A stretch of DNA of 64,000 nt from Polyangiaceae bacterium (GTDB lineage Bacteria > Myxococcota_A > Polyangia > Polyangiales > Polyangiaceae): contig JAICUB010000038.1 of assembly GCA_025936045.1 (NCBI GenBank), forward strand, positions 1 through 64,000. Direction: 5' to 3'. Below are positions 8,896 through 21,375 of the stretch, in pieces (position 1 is the first letter of the stretch; each line of letters begins with the position of its first letter). A program made the translations under genes and the position numbers. The notes under the pieces are model-generated. The model did not search any database. It saw only the letters and a list, made by a program, of their open reading frames with translations, and was not told where the DNA came from.

Positions 8896-9007
8896 GGCCA
8901 GGCGGCTCGCTGAGGACGGCAGTCGACCTCCGCAGCGCCGATGCCTTCGCGGTCGTGGTGAATTCTAATGGCCCAGGCGGAAACGCTCGGGTAACCTCGC
9001 CTGGCTC

Positions 9008-12057
<3,050 letters not shown>

Positions 12058-12061
<4 letters not shown>

Positions 12062-13155
12062 CTCCGAACGCCAACATCCTGATCGTGGACGATACGCTCG
12101 AGAACTTGAGGTTGCTCGCCAGCATGTTGGGGCAACAAAACTACGAGGTGCGTCCGGTCACGAACGGGCGTCAGGCGCTGCTCGCCGTGGGGCAGGATCC
12201 GCCGGATCTGATCCTGCTCGACATCAGCATGCCGGAGATGGACGGCTACGAGGTCTGCTCGCGTCTGAAGCTCGACGCGAAGACCAAGGATATCCCCGTG
12301 ATTTTCCTGACCGCGCTGAGCGACTTCGCGGACAAGGTCAAGGCGTTCGCGGCGGGCGGCGTCGATTTCATCACCAAGCCCTTCCAGCTCGAGGAGGTGC
12401 ACGCTCGCGTGCGGACGCACCTCGCGCTGCGGCGTTCGGTGCGCGAGCTCGAGCAGAGCTACGCGCGGCTGCGAGAGCTCGAACAGCTTCGCGACGACCT
12501 CGTGCACATGATCGTGCACGACATGCGCTCGCCGCTGATGGTGCTCACGGGCCATTTGACGCTCCTCCGCCAAGACGGCGCCGGCTCGTGGAACGACGAG
12601 GCGGACCGCGATCTGCGCGCCGCCGTGCGCGCGGCCGAGGCCGTGCGCGGACTCGCCAACGATCTGCTCGACGTGAGTCGCCTCGAGCAGGGCAAGCTCG
12701 AGCTGAAGCGCCAGCGTTGCGAGCTCGCGGCGCTCCTGCGCGAGGTGGCGGGCGGCATCGGCGCGCTCGATCGCGAGCGAGCCCTCCGTATCGACGCCTC
12801 GGAAGCGGTGGTCGTGACTTGTGACGTCGGGCTCGTCCGCCGCGTCGTCGAGAACCTCCTGAACAACGCGGTCAAGCACACGCCCGCCGGCGCGGGTATC
12901 GAGATCGCGCTGACGGCGGCGGACGGTCGCGTGCGCGTCGCGATTTCGGACGAGGGGCCCGGCGTGCCGGTCGATATGCGCGAAAAGGTGTTCGAGAAGT
13001 TCGGCGCCGTGACGACGCGTCGCGACAAGCGTTATCACTCGGCCGGCCTCGGTCTCGCGTTTTGCAAGTACGCGATCGACGCGCACGGCGGTGCGATCGG
13101 CATCGACGACCACGCGCCGACGGGCGCTACGTTTTGGTTCGAGCTTCAGGCGTGA
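12058..13155 (+). CDS. Receiver-first histidine kinase (REC-HisKA-HATPase)
   Basis: A 365-residue protein in which the receiver comes first (phospho-acceptor Asp55 in LLDISMPEMDG) and a kinase core follows (His154 in IVHDMRSPL; asparagine box ENLLNNAVKHT; glycine box SAGLGLAFC). This inverted order is common in myxobacteria and suggests that phosphorylation of the receiver, perhaps by the upstream hybrid kinase, controls the attached kinase. It is translationally coupled to that kinase (ATGA) and ends 29 bases inside the convergent hybrid kinase gene. Confidence 0.92.
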
Positions 13156-16100
13156 CCAGGCGGGACAGCGTTTCGAGCTCGAGATGACGCGCGAGCTGCG
13201 AGAGCTCCGCGACGGCGCGCGGGTGCCCGGTCGCCGAAGCTGCGAGGATGGCCGGCACGCGCGCTACGTAACCGAGCTCGAGCGCCTGGCGCAGCGCGCC
13301 CACGACTTCGGGGCCGAGCGATTGCACTTCGTCGCGCGTGAGCGGCGGAGCCGGGGGCGGCGTCGAGCGATGGGGGCGGCGGTGGAGCGTGAGTCCGAGG
13401 TGGCGCTCGACGGCGTCCCAAATTTCCGACTCGCGAAAGGGCTTGGCGATGAAGGCATTGCCGCCTCCGGCCAACACTTCGGCGCGGTCCTCCTGGAACA
13501 CCGACGCGCTCAGCATCACGATCGGCACGGTCGAGCCGCCCGCGGTCGCGCGGATCCGGCGCGTCGCTTCCACACCGTCGACGCCGGGCATCTTCACGTC
13601 CATCAGCACGAGGTCGGGCATCACGGCCGAGAAGCATTCCAAGGCGCTCGCTCCGTCCCGCGCTTCCGTCACGAGGATCCCGACCTTGCTCAAGATCTCG
13701 TGGAGGAGCGCGCGATTGTCGCGCTCGTCGTCCACGACCAGGATGCGGACGGGTGCGCCGCGCTCGCCGATGCCGAGGACGGCGCCCACGGGCTCCCGCT
13801 CCGTCGCGACGTCCTCGGCCGAGCAGCGCTCGAACGGCAGCGTCAGCGCGAACGTCGTCCCTGCACCGAGCCTGCTCTCCACCTCGAGCTCACCGCCCAT
13901 CAAGCGCGCGAAATCCCGGCTGATTGCTGCGCCGAGCCCGGTGCCCGTCTGCGCGACCACGCCGCTTTTCGTCTGCGCGAACGGTTCGAACACGTTCGCG
14001 AGCTCGTCGTCCGCGATGCCGAGGCCCGTGTCTTCGACTTCGAAACGCGCCCCCGTGCGTCCGTCCGCGAGCGGCGCGAGCCGCAGCACGACGCCGCCTT
14101 CGGCCGTGAACTTCGCCGCGTTGCCGAGCAGGTTCAAGAGGATTTGCTTGAGCTTCGCGGCGTCCGTGCGCACGAAGCGCGGCACCGCCTCGAGTCCTTC
14201 GACGTGAAACGCGACGCCCTTCTCCGTCATCCAGCGCCGGACGGTGGCGTCGACGCCGCGGACGAGCGCGACGAGATCCGTCGGAGCGAGCGTCGCTTCC
14301 ATGCGCCCGGCCTCGATCTTCGAGAGCGCGAGGACGTTGTTGATGAGCTCGAGCAGGTGATAGCCGTTCGCCATGATCTTGGCGACGCGCGCGCGGTTCT
14401 CGGGCGTGAGCTCCGCGTCGCGCTCCACGAGCTGGCCGAAGCCCAAAATCGCGTTCATCGGCGTGCGGATTTCATGCGAAATGTTCGCGAGAAACGTGGA
14501 TTTGGCGCGGTTCGCCGCGTCGGCCTCGTCCCTCGCTTGCTCGAGCGCGAGCGTGCGTTGCCGCACGAGCTCTTCCAGGCGGAGCTCGCTCTTGCGCACG
14601 CGTGACTCGCTGGCTTTGAGCTCGAGCTCCGTGTCCTTGCGTGTTTCGACCTCCTTCTTCAGCGTCGCGAAGGAGCGCGCGAGCTCGTCGGCCATGTCGT
14701 TGAAAGAGCGCGCGAGCGAGTCGAGCTCGGCGAGGTGGCTGCTCGGGACGCGCGTCGCGAGATCGCCCAGGGCGAGCGTGCGTGTGGCGCGCGCGGTGCG
14801 GCCGAGCGGCCCCGTCACGTTGGACGCGATCGTCCCCGCCACGCCGAGCGCGAGTAACAGCGCGACCGCGAAGACGAGCGCCGAGCGGCTGTGGCCCGCG
14901 CGGATGCCGGCGAAATAGTAGGCTTCGGGCAGCACCGTCACGACCGCCCAATCGGCGTGCCCCCCGGCGCGGTCGGCGTACGGTGCCGCGAGCGCGAGCC
15001 AGGTTTCGCGCGCGAGCGGCCGCGCGGTGATGTGAGCGAAGCTGAACTCGAGCGGCCCAGCCAGGCTCGCGGGGGAGCCGCTGCGTTCGAGCAGGTTCTT
15101 GCGTGCCGCGGCGATGATCGCGTCGTTCGTGCGGGACTCGGCGACGTAGCGACCGGCGCCGTCGAGCACGAACGCCCGCCCGTCCTTGGAGAGGGGAAGC
15201 TCGGAGAGCAATCGGTCGAGGTCGCCGCGCGCCGGCGCCGCGCCGCGTTCGCCGCGTGCGGTCAAATACTCGTCGAGTCTGAGGCTGATGTTCTCCGATA
15301 CCTCTTCGTGCAAGCGGGTCGCGAGCTTCGTGGCGTCGTCCTCGGCGCTCGTGAGCGTCACGTACGCCGCCGCCGCGACCATCACGAGCACGAGACCGAT
15401 GAAGGGCGCCAGGATGAAGAGCCGGATCGGCATGCCGCGCGTCGGACCGATCGACGCGCTCTGCTCGCCCTGCCACCCCGATTCCCACACCCGGTCGGCG
15501 CCGAGCGGTGCCTCGCGCACATGCTCCGGAATTTCGGCCCAAAACAGCCCGACCCGGCGCGCGAGCGGCAACGCGCCGAGCATCGCGAGCGGTGCGACCA
15601 CCCAAGTGACGGCGGTCGTGAAGAGCAGCGCCGGCGTGATGGTGCGATACGAAATCTCGGGCGTGAACTTGTCGGCGCACACGTAGCCCCAGAGGATCGG
15701 CTCCGTGACCATGAAGAGCGCGACGAACACGGCGTAGAGTCCCCAGGTGCGAGCGCGCCGGAAGTCGGGGCTTTTGCCGAAGAGCTCGTAAGCGATCCAG
15801 AAGCACGCCGGGTTGATGAAGTAGCCGGCGAGCCAATCGAGCAAGAAATCGGGCGGGACCCCTTCGACCAGATCCGAGACGCCGTACGCGAACGGGACCG
15901 TGATCAGCGCGGGATAGCCGAAGCACAGGATGCAAACGAAGACGGCGAGGTCCTTCAAGGACTCGAACGTCTGTGCGCCGGGCACGAGCACGACGAAGGA
16001 GCCGAGATAGCCGCTCGCCGTGACGAGCAGAAACGTGAGCGGCATGCTCCAGAGCGCGCGGGCGTCCCAATTCTGCCGCTGGCGACCGAAACGCCAGCTG

Positions 16101-16243
16101 CCGCCGACCCGGAACGTGAAGCCGCCGAAGGCACAAATCGCCAGGGCGGCGCCGAAGAGGTACGTGAGCCGGCCCCAGACCTCGAGAAACGGCGCGGGGA
16201 GGGCGCTTACCGCCGCCTCGAGCCAACGGATGATCCCGGCCAT
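13127..16243 (-). CDS. Membrane hybrid histidine kinase with polytopic N-terminal domain, periplasmic sensor, HAMP and REC
   Basis: About 1038 residues. The first 230 hold about six membrane helices of a type I do not recognise. A further helix (about 275-295), an extracytoplasmic sensor region of about 150 residues (Cache-like by size and position) and another helix (455-475) follow, then HAMP (about 476-525), a coiled coil, the phospho-acceptor domain with His590 (NISHEIRTPMNAIL), an ATPase domain and a receiver (VLMDVKMPG). It has two membrane modules in series. I placed the start at the ATG at 16243 (another ATG abuts it at 16246) because upstream in-frame sequence is Arg-rich and not membrane-like. 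It is convergent with the receiver-first kinase and divergent from the Ser/Thr kinase. Confidence 0.87.
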   Translation of the reverse strand: MAGIIRWLEAAVSALPAPFLEVWGRLTYLFGAALAICAFGGFTFRVGGSWRFGRQRQNWDARALWSMPLTFLLVTASGYLGSFVVLVPGAQTFESLKDLAVFVCILCFGYPALITVPFAYGVSDLVEGVPPDFLLDWLAGYFINPACFWIAYELFGKSPDFRRARTWGLYAVFVALFMVTEPILWGYVCADKFTPEISYRTITPALLFTTAVTWVVAPLAMLGALPLARRVGLFWAEIPEHVREAPLGADRVWESGWQGEQSASIGPTRGMPIRLFILAPFIGLVLVMVAAAAYVTLTSAEDDATKLATRLHEEVSENISLRLDEYLTARGERGAAPARGDLDRLLSELPLSKDGRAFVLDGAGRYVAESRTNDAIIAAARKNLLERSGSPASLAGPLEFSFAHITARPLARETWLALAAPYADRAGGHADWAVVTVLPEAYYFAGIRAGHSRSALVFAVALLLALGVAGTIASNVTGPLGRTARATRTLALGDLATRVPSSHLAELDSLARSFNDMADELARSFATLKKEVETRKDTELELKASESRVRKSELRLEELVRQRTLALEQARDEADAANRAKSTFLANISHEIRTPMNAILGFGQLVERDAELTPENRARVAKIMANGYHLLELINNVLALSKIEAGRMEATLAPTDLVALVRGVDATVRRWMTEKGVAFHVEGLEAVPRFVRTDAAKLKQILLNLLGNAAKFTAEGGVVLRLAPLADGRTGARFEVEDTGLGIADDELANVFEPFAQTKSGVVAQTGTGLGAAISRDFARLMGGELEVESRLGAGTTFALTLPFERCSAEDVATEREPVGAVLGIGERGAPVRILVVDDERDNRALLHEILSKVGILVTEARDGASALECFSAVMPDLVLMDVKMPGVDGVEATRRIRATAGGSTVPIVMLSASVFQEDRAEVLAGGGNAFIAKPFRESEIWDAVERHLGLTLHRRPHRSTPPPAPPLTRDEVQSLGPEVVGALRQALELGYVARVPAILAASATGHPRAVAELSQLARHLELETLSRLVTPEARTKT

Positions 16244-16481
16244 CATCACGACGACATCCGCGGACGATATCCGCTCGACCCAAGAAGGGAAAGAGACACG
16301 TGCCGCAAAAAGCCCCGCCGCCGTTGCGCCGAAATGGCTCGCGCGTGGCCGCTTTGCGCGGGGCGCCTGGCGTCCACGACCGAAACAAAGCGCCGTTCCC
16401 GCGGATAACGTCAGTCCGAGCGCTTGGGCTGGCTGCTCCCGTCGCCTCGCACGCGACGTGCAAGAGAAGAAGCCAACTACC

Positions 16482-17795
16482 GTGAGCTTCTCCACGCTGA
16501 CCGAAGTTTCCTTGGTCCCGCTCACCGAACCGGCCGAGCTCGGTGAGGCGGATGGTTTTGGCAGCGATCAGATGCCGGCCCTCGGCGAGGTCGTCGCCGG
16601 CACCTATCGGGTAGAGGCGATGATCGGGGGCGGCGCCATGGGCGTCGTGCTGCGCGCCTTCGACCAAAAGCTCGGGCGCAACGTGGCGCTGAAGCTGATT
16701 CGCCCGAACCTGTTGTCGCCCGGGTTTCGCTCGCTATTTCAGCAGGAAGCGCACGCGATGGCGCTCGTGAGCCATCCGAACGTCGTGACCATCTACTCGT
16801 TCGGGGAGCACGGCGGCGCCCCCTATTTCGCGATGGAGCTCGTCGACGGCAAAACGCTCGATCGCTTCGTCGACGAAGCGGGCGGCCTGCTCGAGCTCGA
16901 CGACGCGCTCCGCCTCCTCGAACAGGCGTGCCGCGGCCTTTCCGCGATTCACGACGCGGGCACGGTGCACCGCGACATCAAGCCGGGCAATTTGCTCATC
17001 GATCGCGAAGCGCGTCTCCGCATCGGCGACCTCGGGCTCGCCGCTTCCTATCGCGATGAGCGAACGAGGCGTGAGGTGGTCGGTACCCCCGGCTTCATGG
17101 CGCCCGAGATCCTGCACGGGCAAGGCGACGCGACGCCGCTCAGCGACCTCTACTCGCTCGCGTGCGTGGCCTACGAGCTCATCACCGGTAGGCCGCCCTT
17201 TCAGGCCAGGCAGGGCGTCACGCTGACGGCGCTCCACCTGGTCGAGCCGGTGCCGCGCCCTACCGCGCTGCGCGCCGGCTTACCCCCGGCGTTCGACGAC
17301 GTGCTCGTGCGCGCGCTCGCCAAGGTGCCGGAAGAGCGCACGGCGAGCGTCGAAGCATTTCGGCGCGAGCTCTTCGCGGCGAAGCGACGGGCGTTCGAGC
17401 CGGCGCGCATTCTCGTCGTCGAGGATGACCCGGATCAGCGTGAAATCCTCGAGCTTGCGCTCGGTGCCGAGTTCGAGGGCGCCGAAATCGAATGCGTCGC
17501 CGACGGCGCGGAAGCGCTGGCAGCGTTCGAGCGCAAGCCCGCGACCGTCGTGATCTCGGATCTACAGATGCCGGACGTCGACGGCGCGAGCCTCACGCGT
17601 CGCCTGCGCTCGCGGGCCGACGCGCGCGCCGTGCCGATCATCGTGCTCACGGCGACGGGCGGGCCGGAAGAGTGGCGGAAGCTCGCTTCGATCGGCGCCG
17701 ATCGCTTCGTCGTCAAGCCCGTCAACGTCGGCGACCTCGTGAGCACGATCCGCCGAGCCGTGCGGGAGCGCGCGCGGGGTGCGCCTACTCCGTGA
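16482..17795 (+). CDS. Ser/Thr protein kinase fused to a C-terminal response-regulator receiver
   Basis: A 437-residue soluble protein. Residues about 40-290 are a Hanks-type kinase: glycine loop GGGAMGVV, VALK lysine, catalytic HRDIKPGN (His163-Asp165), DLG magnesium motif and GTPGFMAPE activation segment. Residues about 307-430 are a complete receiver: acidic pair in VVEDDPDQ, phospho-acceptor Asp360 (VISDLQMPD), conserved Thr in VLTAT and Lys in VVKPV. This directly joins Ser/Thr and His-Asp signalling. The GTG at 16482 is chosen because a purine-rich AAGAGAAGAAG lies upstream and earlier in-frame sequence is antisense to the hybrid kinase. It is divergent from that kinase (238-base gap) and overlaps the following lipoprotein gene tail to tail by 11 bases. 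Confidence 0.9.
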   Translation: MSFSTLTEVSLVPLTEPAELGEADGFGSDQMPALGEVVAGTYRVEAMIGGGAMGVVLRAFDQKLGRNVALKLIRPNLLSPGFRSLFQQEAHAMALVSHPNVVTIYSFGEHGGAPYFAMELVDGKTLDRFVDEAGGLLELDDALRLLEQACRGLSAIHDAGTVHRDIKPGNLLIDREARLRIGDLGLAASYRDERTRREVVGTPGFMAPEILHGQGDATPLSDLYSLACVAYELITGRPPFQARQGVTLTALHLVEPVPRPTALRAGLPPAFDDVLVRALAKVPEERTASVEAFRRELFAAKRRAFEPARILVVEDDPDQREILELALGAEFEGAEIECVADGAEALAAFERKPATVVISDLQMPDVDGASLTRRLRSRADARAVPIIVLTATGGPEEWRKLASIGADRFVVKPVNVGDLVSTIRRAVRERARGAPTP

Positions 17796-18501
17796 CGAGC
17801 CCGATCTTGGCGTCGTAACGCAGGTGCCCGTATTCGGGGTCGTCGAACTCGATGCTGTAATCGTTCGGCGCCTTGATGAGCACCGACGTTTGGCCGCGCC
17901 AGAGCGGGCGAGCGCCCTTTTGCTTGCCGAGCTTCACGCGTACCGCGTCGTTCCCTTCCGCCACGAGCTCGACCGGACCGACCGATACTTCGCGAAGCGC
18001 GGAGCCGCTCCGCTTGTAGATCAGGAGCTGTACGGATTTTTCCCAGTCTTTCTTGTCGTCGGGGCCGCGTTTGAAGCGGATCACGTCGCCTTGAAAGGCC
18101 TCGCGCGCTTTGTCCTCACAGGCGTGGGCTCGCTCGGGATCCTTGTCCTTGCCGCAGCTTTCTACCGCGCGCTGCTTTGCGTCCGAGTTCGCGTAGTCGA
18201 TGAGAAACGCGGCGTCGCGCGCCGTCATGATGTCGATCGCCTTTTGCGAACGCCCGGGGCCGTTCTCCTCGGCGGGGGCCGGCGTGGGTGCGGGCGGCGG
18301 CGGGGGTGCTGACGCGACCGGCGGCGCTGGAGCGGTCGCCGGCGGCGGCGCGCTCGCGACGGGTGGCGACGCGGGAGCTACCGGTGCGGCGCTCGGCGCG
18401 GCTGGTGCTTGCGCGGGCGGCGGCGAGCCGCACGCCGCGAGCAGGAGCGCGACTGCGGGACCCCCCAAAAAACTCGAACGGAACGAGAGGCTCTGGCGCA
18501 T
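17785..18501 (-). CDS. Lipoprotein with Ala/Pro-rich linker and unrecognised C-terminal domain
   Basis: A 238-residue protein with a lipoprotein signal ending LLAAC (Cys24), an Ala/Pro linker to about residue 85, and a globular charged domain to the end containing two Cys (ESCGKDK, HACEDKA) that could pair. No enzyme motif is visible. The start is ATG at 18501. Its 3' end overlaps the kinase-receiver gene by 11 bases, so the two transcripts converge. Confidence 0.75.
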   Translation of the reverse strand: MRQSLSFRSSFLGGPAVALLLAACGSPPPAQAPAAPSAAPVAPASPPVASAPPPATAPAPPVASAPPPPPAPTPAPAEENGPGRSQKAIDIMTARDAAFLIDYANSDAKQRAVESCGKDKDPERAHACEDKAREAFQGDVIRFKRGPDDKKDWEKSVQLLIYKRSGSALREVSVGPVELVAEGNDAVRVKLGKQKGARPLWRGQTSVLIKAPNDYSIEFDDPEYGHLRYDAKIGLVTE

Positions 18502-18536
18502 GCGCCGCGAGCATAGTCCGAGCCGGCGCCGCGGCG

Positions 18537-18989
18537 CTAAATTCGCGCGCTCGCGGCGAGCGGGTGACTTGCAGGTGCCGCTTCGATGTCACCGGCGCGG
18601 ATCAGCGCGGCGGACACCTCGGCATAAGCCGAAACCCAGGCCGCGCGGATCTCGCTCGTGAACTCGTAGCCCAGCACCTGCGCGAGCGTGAAGAGCAGCG
18701 CGTCTCCGACGGAGTCGAAGTGCGCGCGCTGCACGCCGTAACTCTGGTGGCTCTGGCCGAGGCTCGCGAGGTAGCTCTTGGGGTCGACTCCAATGCGATA
18801 AAAGTCCACGATCTGCGCGAGGGAGCTCATGAGCTTCCGCTTCTGCGACTCGAGGTCGGACTGAAACAGCGGGCGCAGCTCGGGTGCCGTCATGAAGAGC
18901 CGCGCGTAAAAAATCGTTGCGGCCTCGGTCCTGTTCGCGCTGACCCGCGCAAAGCTCGCAGCCAGAAGCTCAATCGTGCTCGCGTTCAT
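18537..18989 (-). CDS. Single-domain bacterial globin
   Basis: A 150-residue haemoglobin-like protein resembling flavohaemoglobin or Vitreoscilla-type globin domains without a reductase. Visible signs are FYARLF with Tyr28 at the B10 position that stabilises bound oxygen, PELRPLF in the C-D region, and LGQSHQSYGV with His81 as the probable proximal haem ligand. Such globins bind oxygen or detoxify nitric oxide, the latter needing a separate reductase. The ATG at 18989 is chosen because the globin fold begins immediately; the longer frame adds an Arg-rich extension. The Shine-Dalgarno is weak. Confidence 0.85.
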   Translation of the reverse strand: MNASTIELLAASFARVSANRTEAATIFYARLFMTAPELRPLFQSDLESQKRKLMSSLAQIVDFYRIGVDPKSYLASLGQSHQSYGVQRAHFDSVGDALLFTLAQVLGYEFTSEIRAAWVSAYAEVSAALIRAGDIEAAPASHPLAASARI

Positions 18990-19150
18990 GGTCGTGTGCG
19001 ACCCGTGCAGGCGGCTCGCACGCACCCATACGGCTACCGCCGCCGGCAACTTAATTGCGACCGCACGCGCGCGAAAAACGAGAGCAAAAGCGTGGCAGTG
19101 GGCGCGTCCCCGCGAGCCTTCGGCCGCCGTACGCCGCCGTACGCTTCGCG

Positions 19151-19897
19151 TCAGCGCCCGCCGCTCACGTCGAGGACCGCTCCCGTCGTGAATGCGGCTT
19201 CGGCCGAAGCGAGCCACAGGATAGCGAACGCGACCTCCTCGGCCGTCCCGACCCGCTGCACGGGAATGGTGCTGGCCAGGCGCGTCGTACGTCCCGGATC
19301 GCCGGCGCGCGCGTGAAAATCGGTGTCGATGATGCCGGGCCGCACGGCGTTCACACGAATGCCTTCGCTCGCGACTTCTCGTGCGAGCCCGAGCGTGAAC
19401 GTATCGACGGCGCCTTTCGACGCCGCGTAATCGACGTACTCAGCGGGTGAACCGAGGCGCGACGCGGCCGACGAAAGATTGACGATACTGCCGCCCGCTC
19501 CGCCGTGCCGCGTCGACATGCGCCGCACCGCTTCACGCGCGCAGAGCAGCGTGCCGAGCACGTTCACGGCGAGCACCTCTTGCATGCGCGCCGCGGACAT
19601 GTCCTCGAGCCGCGCTTGGGCGTGCGCGAGCCCGGCGCTGTTCACGAGGACGTTCGGCGCGCCGAGCTCGCGCTCCACGGTTTCGAAGCAGCGCACGACG
19701 CTCGTTTCGAGCCGCACGTCGACTTGGACCGCGCCGGCGCGGCCGCCGCGCTCGCGAATCGACGCGACGACCGCTTCGGCGCGAGCGGCGTTCGCGCGAT
19801 ATCCGACCGCGACCGCGTAGCCGCGCTCGCCCGCAAGCAGCGCCGTCGCCGCGCCGATTCCGCTGCTTCCGCCGGTGATGACGATGACGTTCGACAT
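19151..19897 (-). CDS. Short-chain dehydrogenase/reductase (SDR) family oxidoreductase
   Basis: A 248-residue classical SDR. The nucleotide-binding motif TGGSSGIG lies at residues 8-15, the NSAG motif near 86-89, a catalytic Ser at 142-143 and the YxxxK pair Tyr157/Lys161. Sequence after beta-strand 2 (GYRANAARAE) suggests NADP(H) preference. It ends with the usual VLDVSGG. Substrate cannot be told; the family includes glucose dehydrogenase-like and 3-oxoacyl-ACP reductase-like enzymes. The ATG at 19897 is preferred over the longer frame because TGGxxxGxG should lie near the N terminus. It is divergent from the sigma factor gene. Confidence 0.9.
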   Translation of the reverse strand: MSNVIVITGGSSGIGAATALLAGERGYAVAVGYRANAARAEAVVASIRERGGRAGAVQVDVRLETSVVRCFETVERELGAPNVLVNSAGLAHAQARLEDMSAARMQEVLAVNVLGTLLCAREAVRRMSTRHGGAGGSIVNLSSAASRLGSPAEYVDYAASKGAVDTFTLGLAREVASEGIRVNAVRPGIIDTDFHARAGDPGRTTRLASTIPVQRVGTAEEVAFAILWLASAEAAFTTGAVLDVSGGR

Positions 19898-20106
19898 CTT
19901 CGCTTCGTGCTCGCGTAAAGCGACGAGGGCGCGACCGCAACGCAAGGTTCGCATTTCTGCCTGCGACGGACCGCGCGGCCCCTCGAGCCCCGACAAATCC
20001 ACGTCGAATGGGGGTCGCGGCTCGTCGTCCTACGCTTGAATGGCCGGCGAGCTTCCGACGCAGCGCGCCTTGCGCTCCGGCGTGAAGGTCGGCGAGATTG
20101 CGAGCG

Positions 20107-21375
20107 GTGAGCACGCCCGCGCCGCGCACCGCGCTCGAGGACGTCTTTCGCGTCGAGTTTCCGAAGCTCGTCGCCGGGCTCACGCGCATGTTGCGCGACG
20201 TGGGGCTCGCCGAGGAGCTCGCGCAGGATGCGCTCGTGGCGGCGCTCGAGCATTGGCCGCGCGAGGGGACGCCCGAGAAGCCGGGTGCGTGGCTGATGGC
20301 GACGGCGAAGCGCCGCGCGATCGACGTGCTCCGGCGCGACAAACGCGTGGAGCGCGATCACGCGCTGCTCGGTCGCGAGCAGGACGAGCTCGGGGCGGCG
20401 CGCGCGCGCGAGCTCGAAACGGCCGCGGATGACGTGATCGGCGACGATCTCTTGCGGCTCGTGTTCATCGCGTGCCACCCGCTTTTATCGACGGAAGCGC
20501 GCGTGGCGCTCACGTTGCGGCTGCTCGGCGGGCTCACGACGGAGGAGATTGCGCGCGCGTTTTTGGTACCTGAACCGACGATCGCGCAGCGCATCGTGCG
20601 CGCGAAGCGGACGCTCGCGGACGCGGCCGTGCCGTTCGAGGTGCCGCGCGGCGACGAGCTCGCGCCGCGGCTCGCGTCGGTGCTCGAGGTCGTTTATCTC
20701 GTGTTCAACGAGGGTTATGCGGCGACGAGCGGCGACGACTGGATGCGGCCGCACCTCTGCGAAGACGCGCAACGGCTCGGGATGACGCTCGCCGGGCTCG
20801 CTCCCGACGAGCCCGAGGTGTTCGGCCTGCTCGCGTTGATGGATATCCAGGCGTCGCGCGCGAAAGCTCGCGTTTCGGCCGAAGGAGAGCCGATTTTGCT
20901 GCTCGAGCAGAACCGCGAGCTCTGGGATCACGTGCTCATCGCGCGCGGCCTCGCGGCGCTGGATCGCGCGTTGAGCCTGACGCTCGAACCGGGACCCTAC
21001 GTGCTGCAGGCGGCGCTCGCGGCGTGCCACGCGCGGGCACGTGCGGCGGCGGACACGGATTGGCGCCGCATCGTCGTGCTCTACGGCGAGCTCCTGCGCG
21101 AGACGCCCTCGCCGATCGTGGAGCTCAATCGTGCGGTCGCCATCTCGATGGCCGAGGGTGCGGCAGCGGCGTTGCCGCTCGTGGACGCGCTCCGAGCGGA
21201 GCCGGTGCTTGCCGGGTATCACCTGTTGCCGGCGGTGCGCGGCGATCTGCTCGCGAAGCTCGGGCGCTTCGGCGAGGCGCGTGCGGAGCTCGAGCGCGCC
21301 GCTGCGATGACCAAAAATGCGCGAGAAAAGCGGCTTTTGTTGGAGAAGGCTGCCGCGCTCGTGTGGCGCAATTAG
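20107..21375 (+). CDS. ECF sigma factor with C-terminal TPR-like extension (ECF42-like)
   Basis: About 422 residues, much longer than a minimal ECF factor. Region 2 is near the N terminus (FRVEFPKLVAGLTRMLRD, ELAQDALVAALEHWP, AWLMATAKRRAIDVLRR) and region 4 near residues 135-180 (LTLRLLGGLTTEEIARAF, then TIAQRIVRAKR). The remaining 240 residues are helical and repeat-like (VFNEGYAATSGDDWMR, IVELNRAVAISMAEG), the arrangement of the ECF42 group. Members are usually next to a DGPF/YCII-like gene; none is seen here. Start is GTG 20107 or TTG 20098; neither has a strong Shine-Dalgarno. Confidence 0.88.
   Translation: MSTPAPRTALEDVFRVEFPKLVAGLTRMLRDVGLAEELAQDALVAALEHWPREGTPEKPGAWLMATAKRRAIDVLRRDKRVERDHALLGREQDELGAARARELETAADDVIGDDLLRLVFIACHPLLSTEARVALTLRLLGGLTTEEIARAFLVPEPTIAQRIVRAKRTLADAAVPFEVPRGDELAPRLASVLEVVYLVFNEGYAATSGDDWMRPHLCEDAQRLGMTLAGLAPDEPEVFGLLALMDIQASRAKARVSAEGEPILLLEQNRELWDHVLIARGLAALDRALSLTLEPGPYVLQAALAACHARARAAADTDWRRIVVLYGELLRETPSPIVELNRAVAISMAEGAAAALPLVDALRAEPVLAGYHLLPAVRGDLLAKLGRFGEARAELERAAAMTKNAREKRLLLEKAAALVWRN

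Noticed and set aside
13091..14605. 504-residue plus-strand open frame
   Set aside because: It lies antisense to the hybrid histidine kinase, which has complete catalytic motifs; the frame is Arg/Ala-rich shadow.
15900..16243. Six-helix domain of the hybrid kinase considered as a PTS EIIC-like transporter
   Set aside because: No sugar-transport motif or phosphorylation site was seen; left as an unrecognised membrane domain.
14891..16408. 505-residue plus-strand open frame
   Set aside because: Antisense to the membrane part of the hybrid kinase; no domain or start signal.
16244..16525. N-terminal extension of the membrane hybrid kinase
   Set aside because: The extra 94 residues are Arg-rich and lie antisense to the start of the divergent kinase-receiver gene; the hydrophobic domain begins at 16243.
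18990..19217. Longer start for the globin
   Set aside because: The extension is basic low-complexity sequence overlapping the end of the SDR gene; the globin fold begins at the ATG at 18989.
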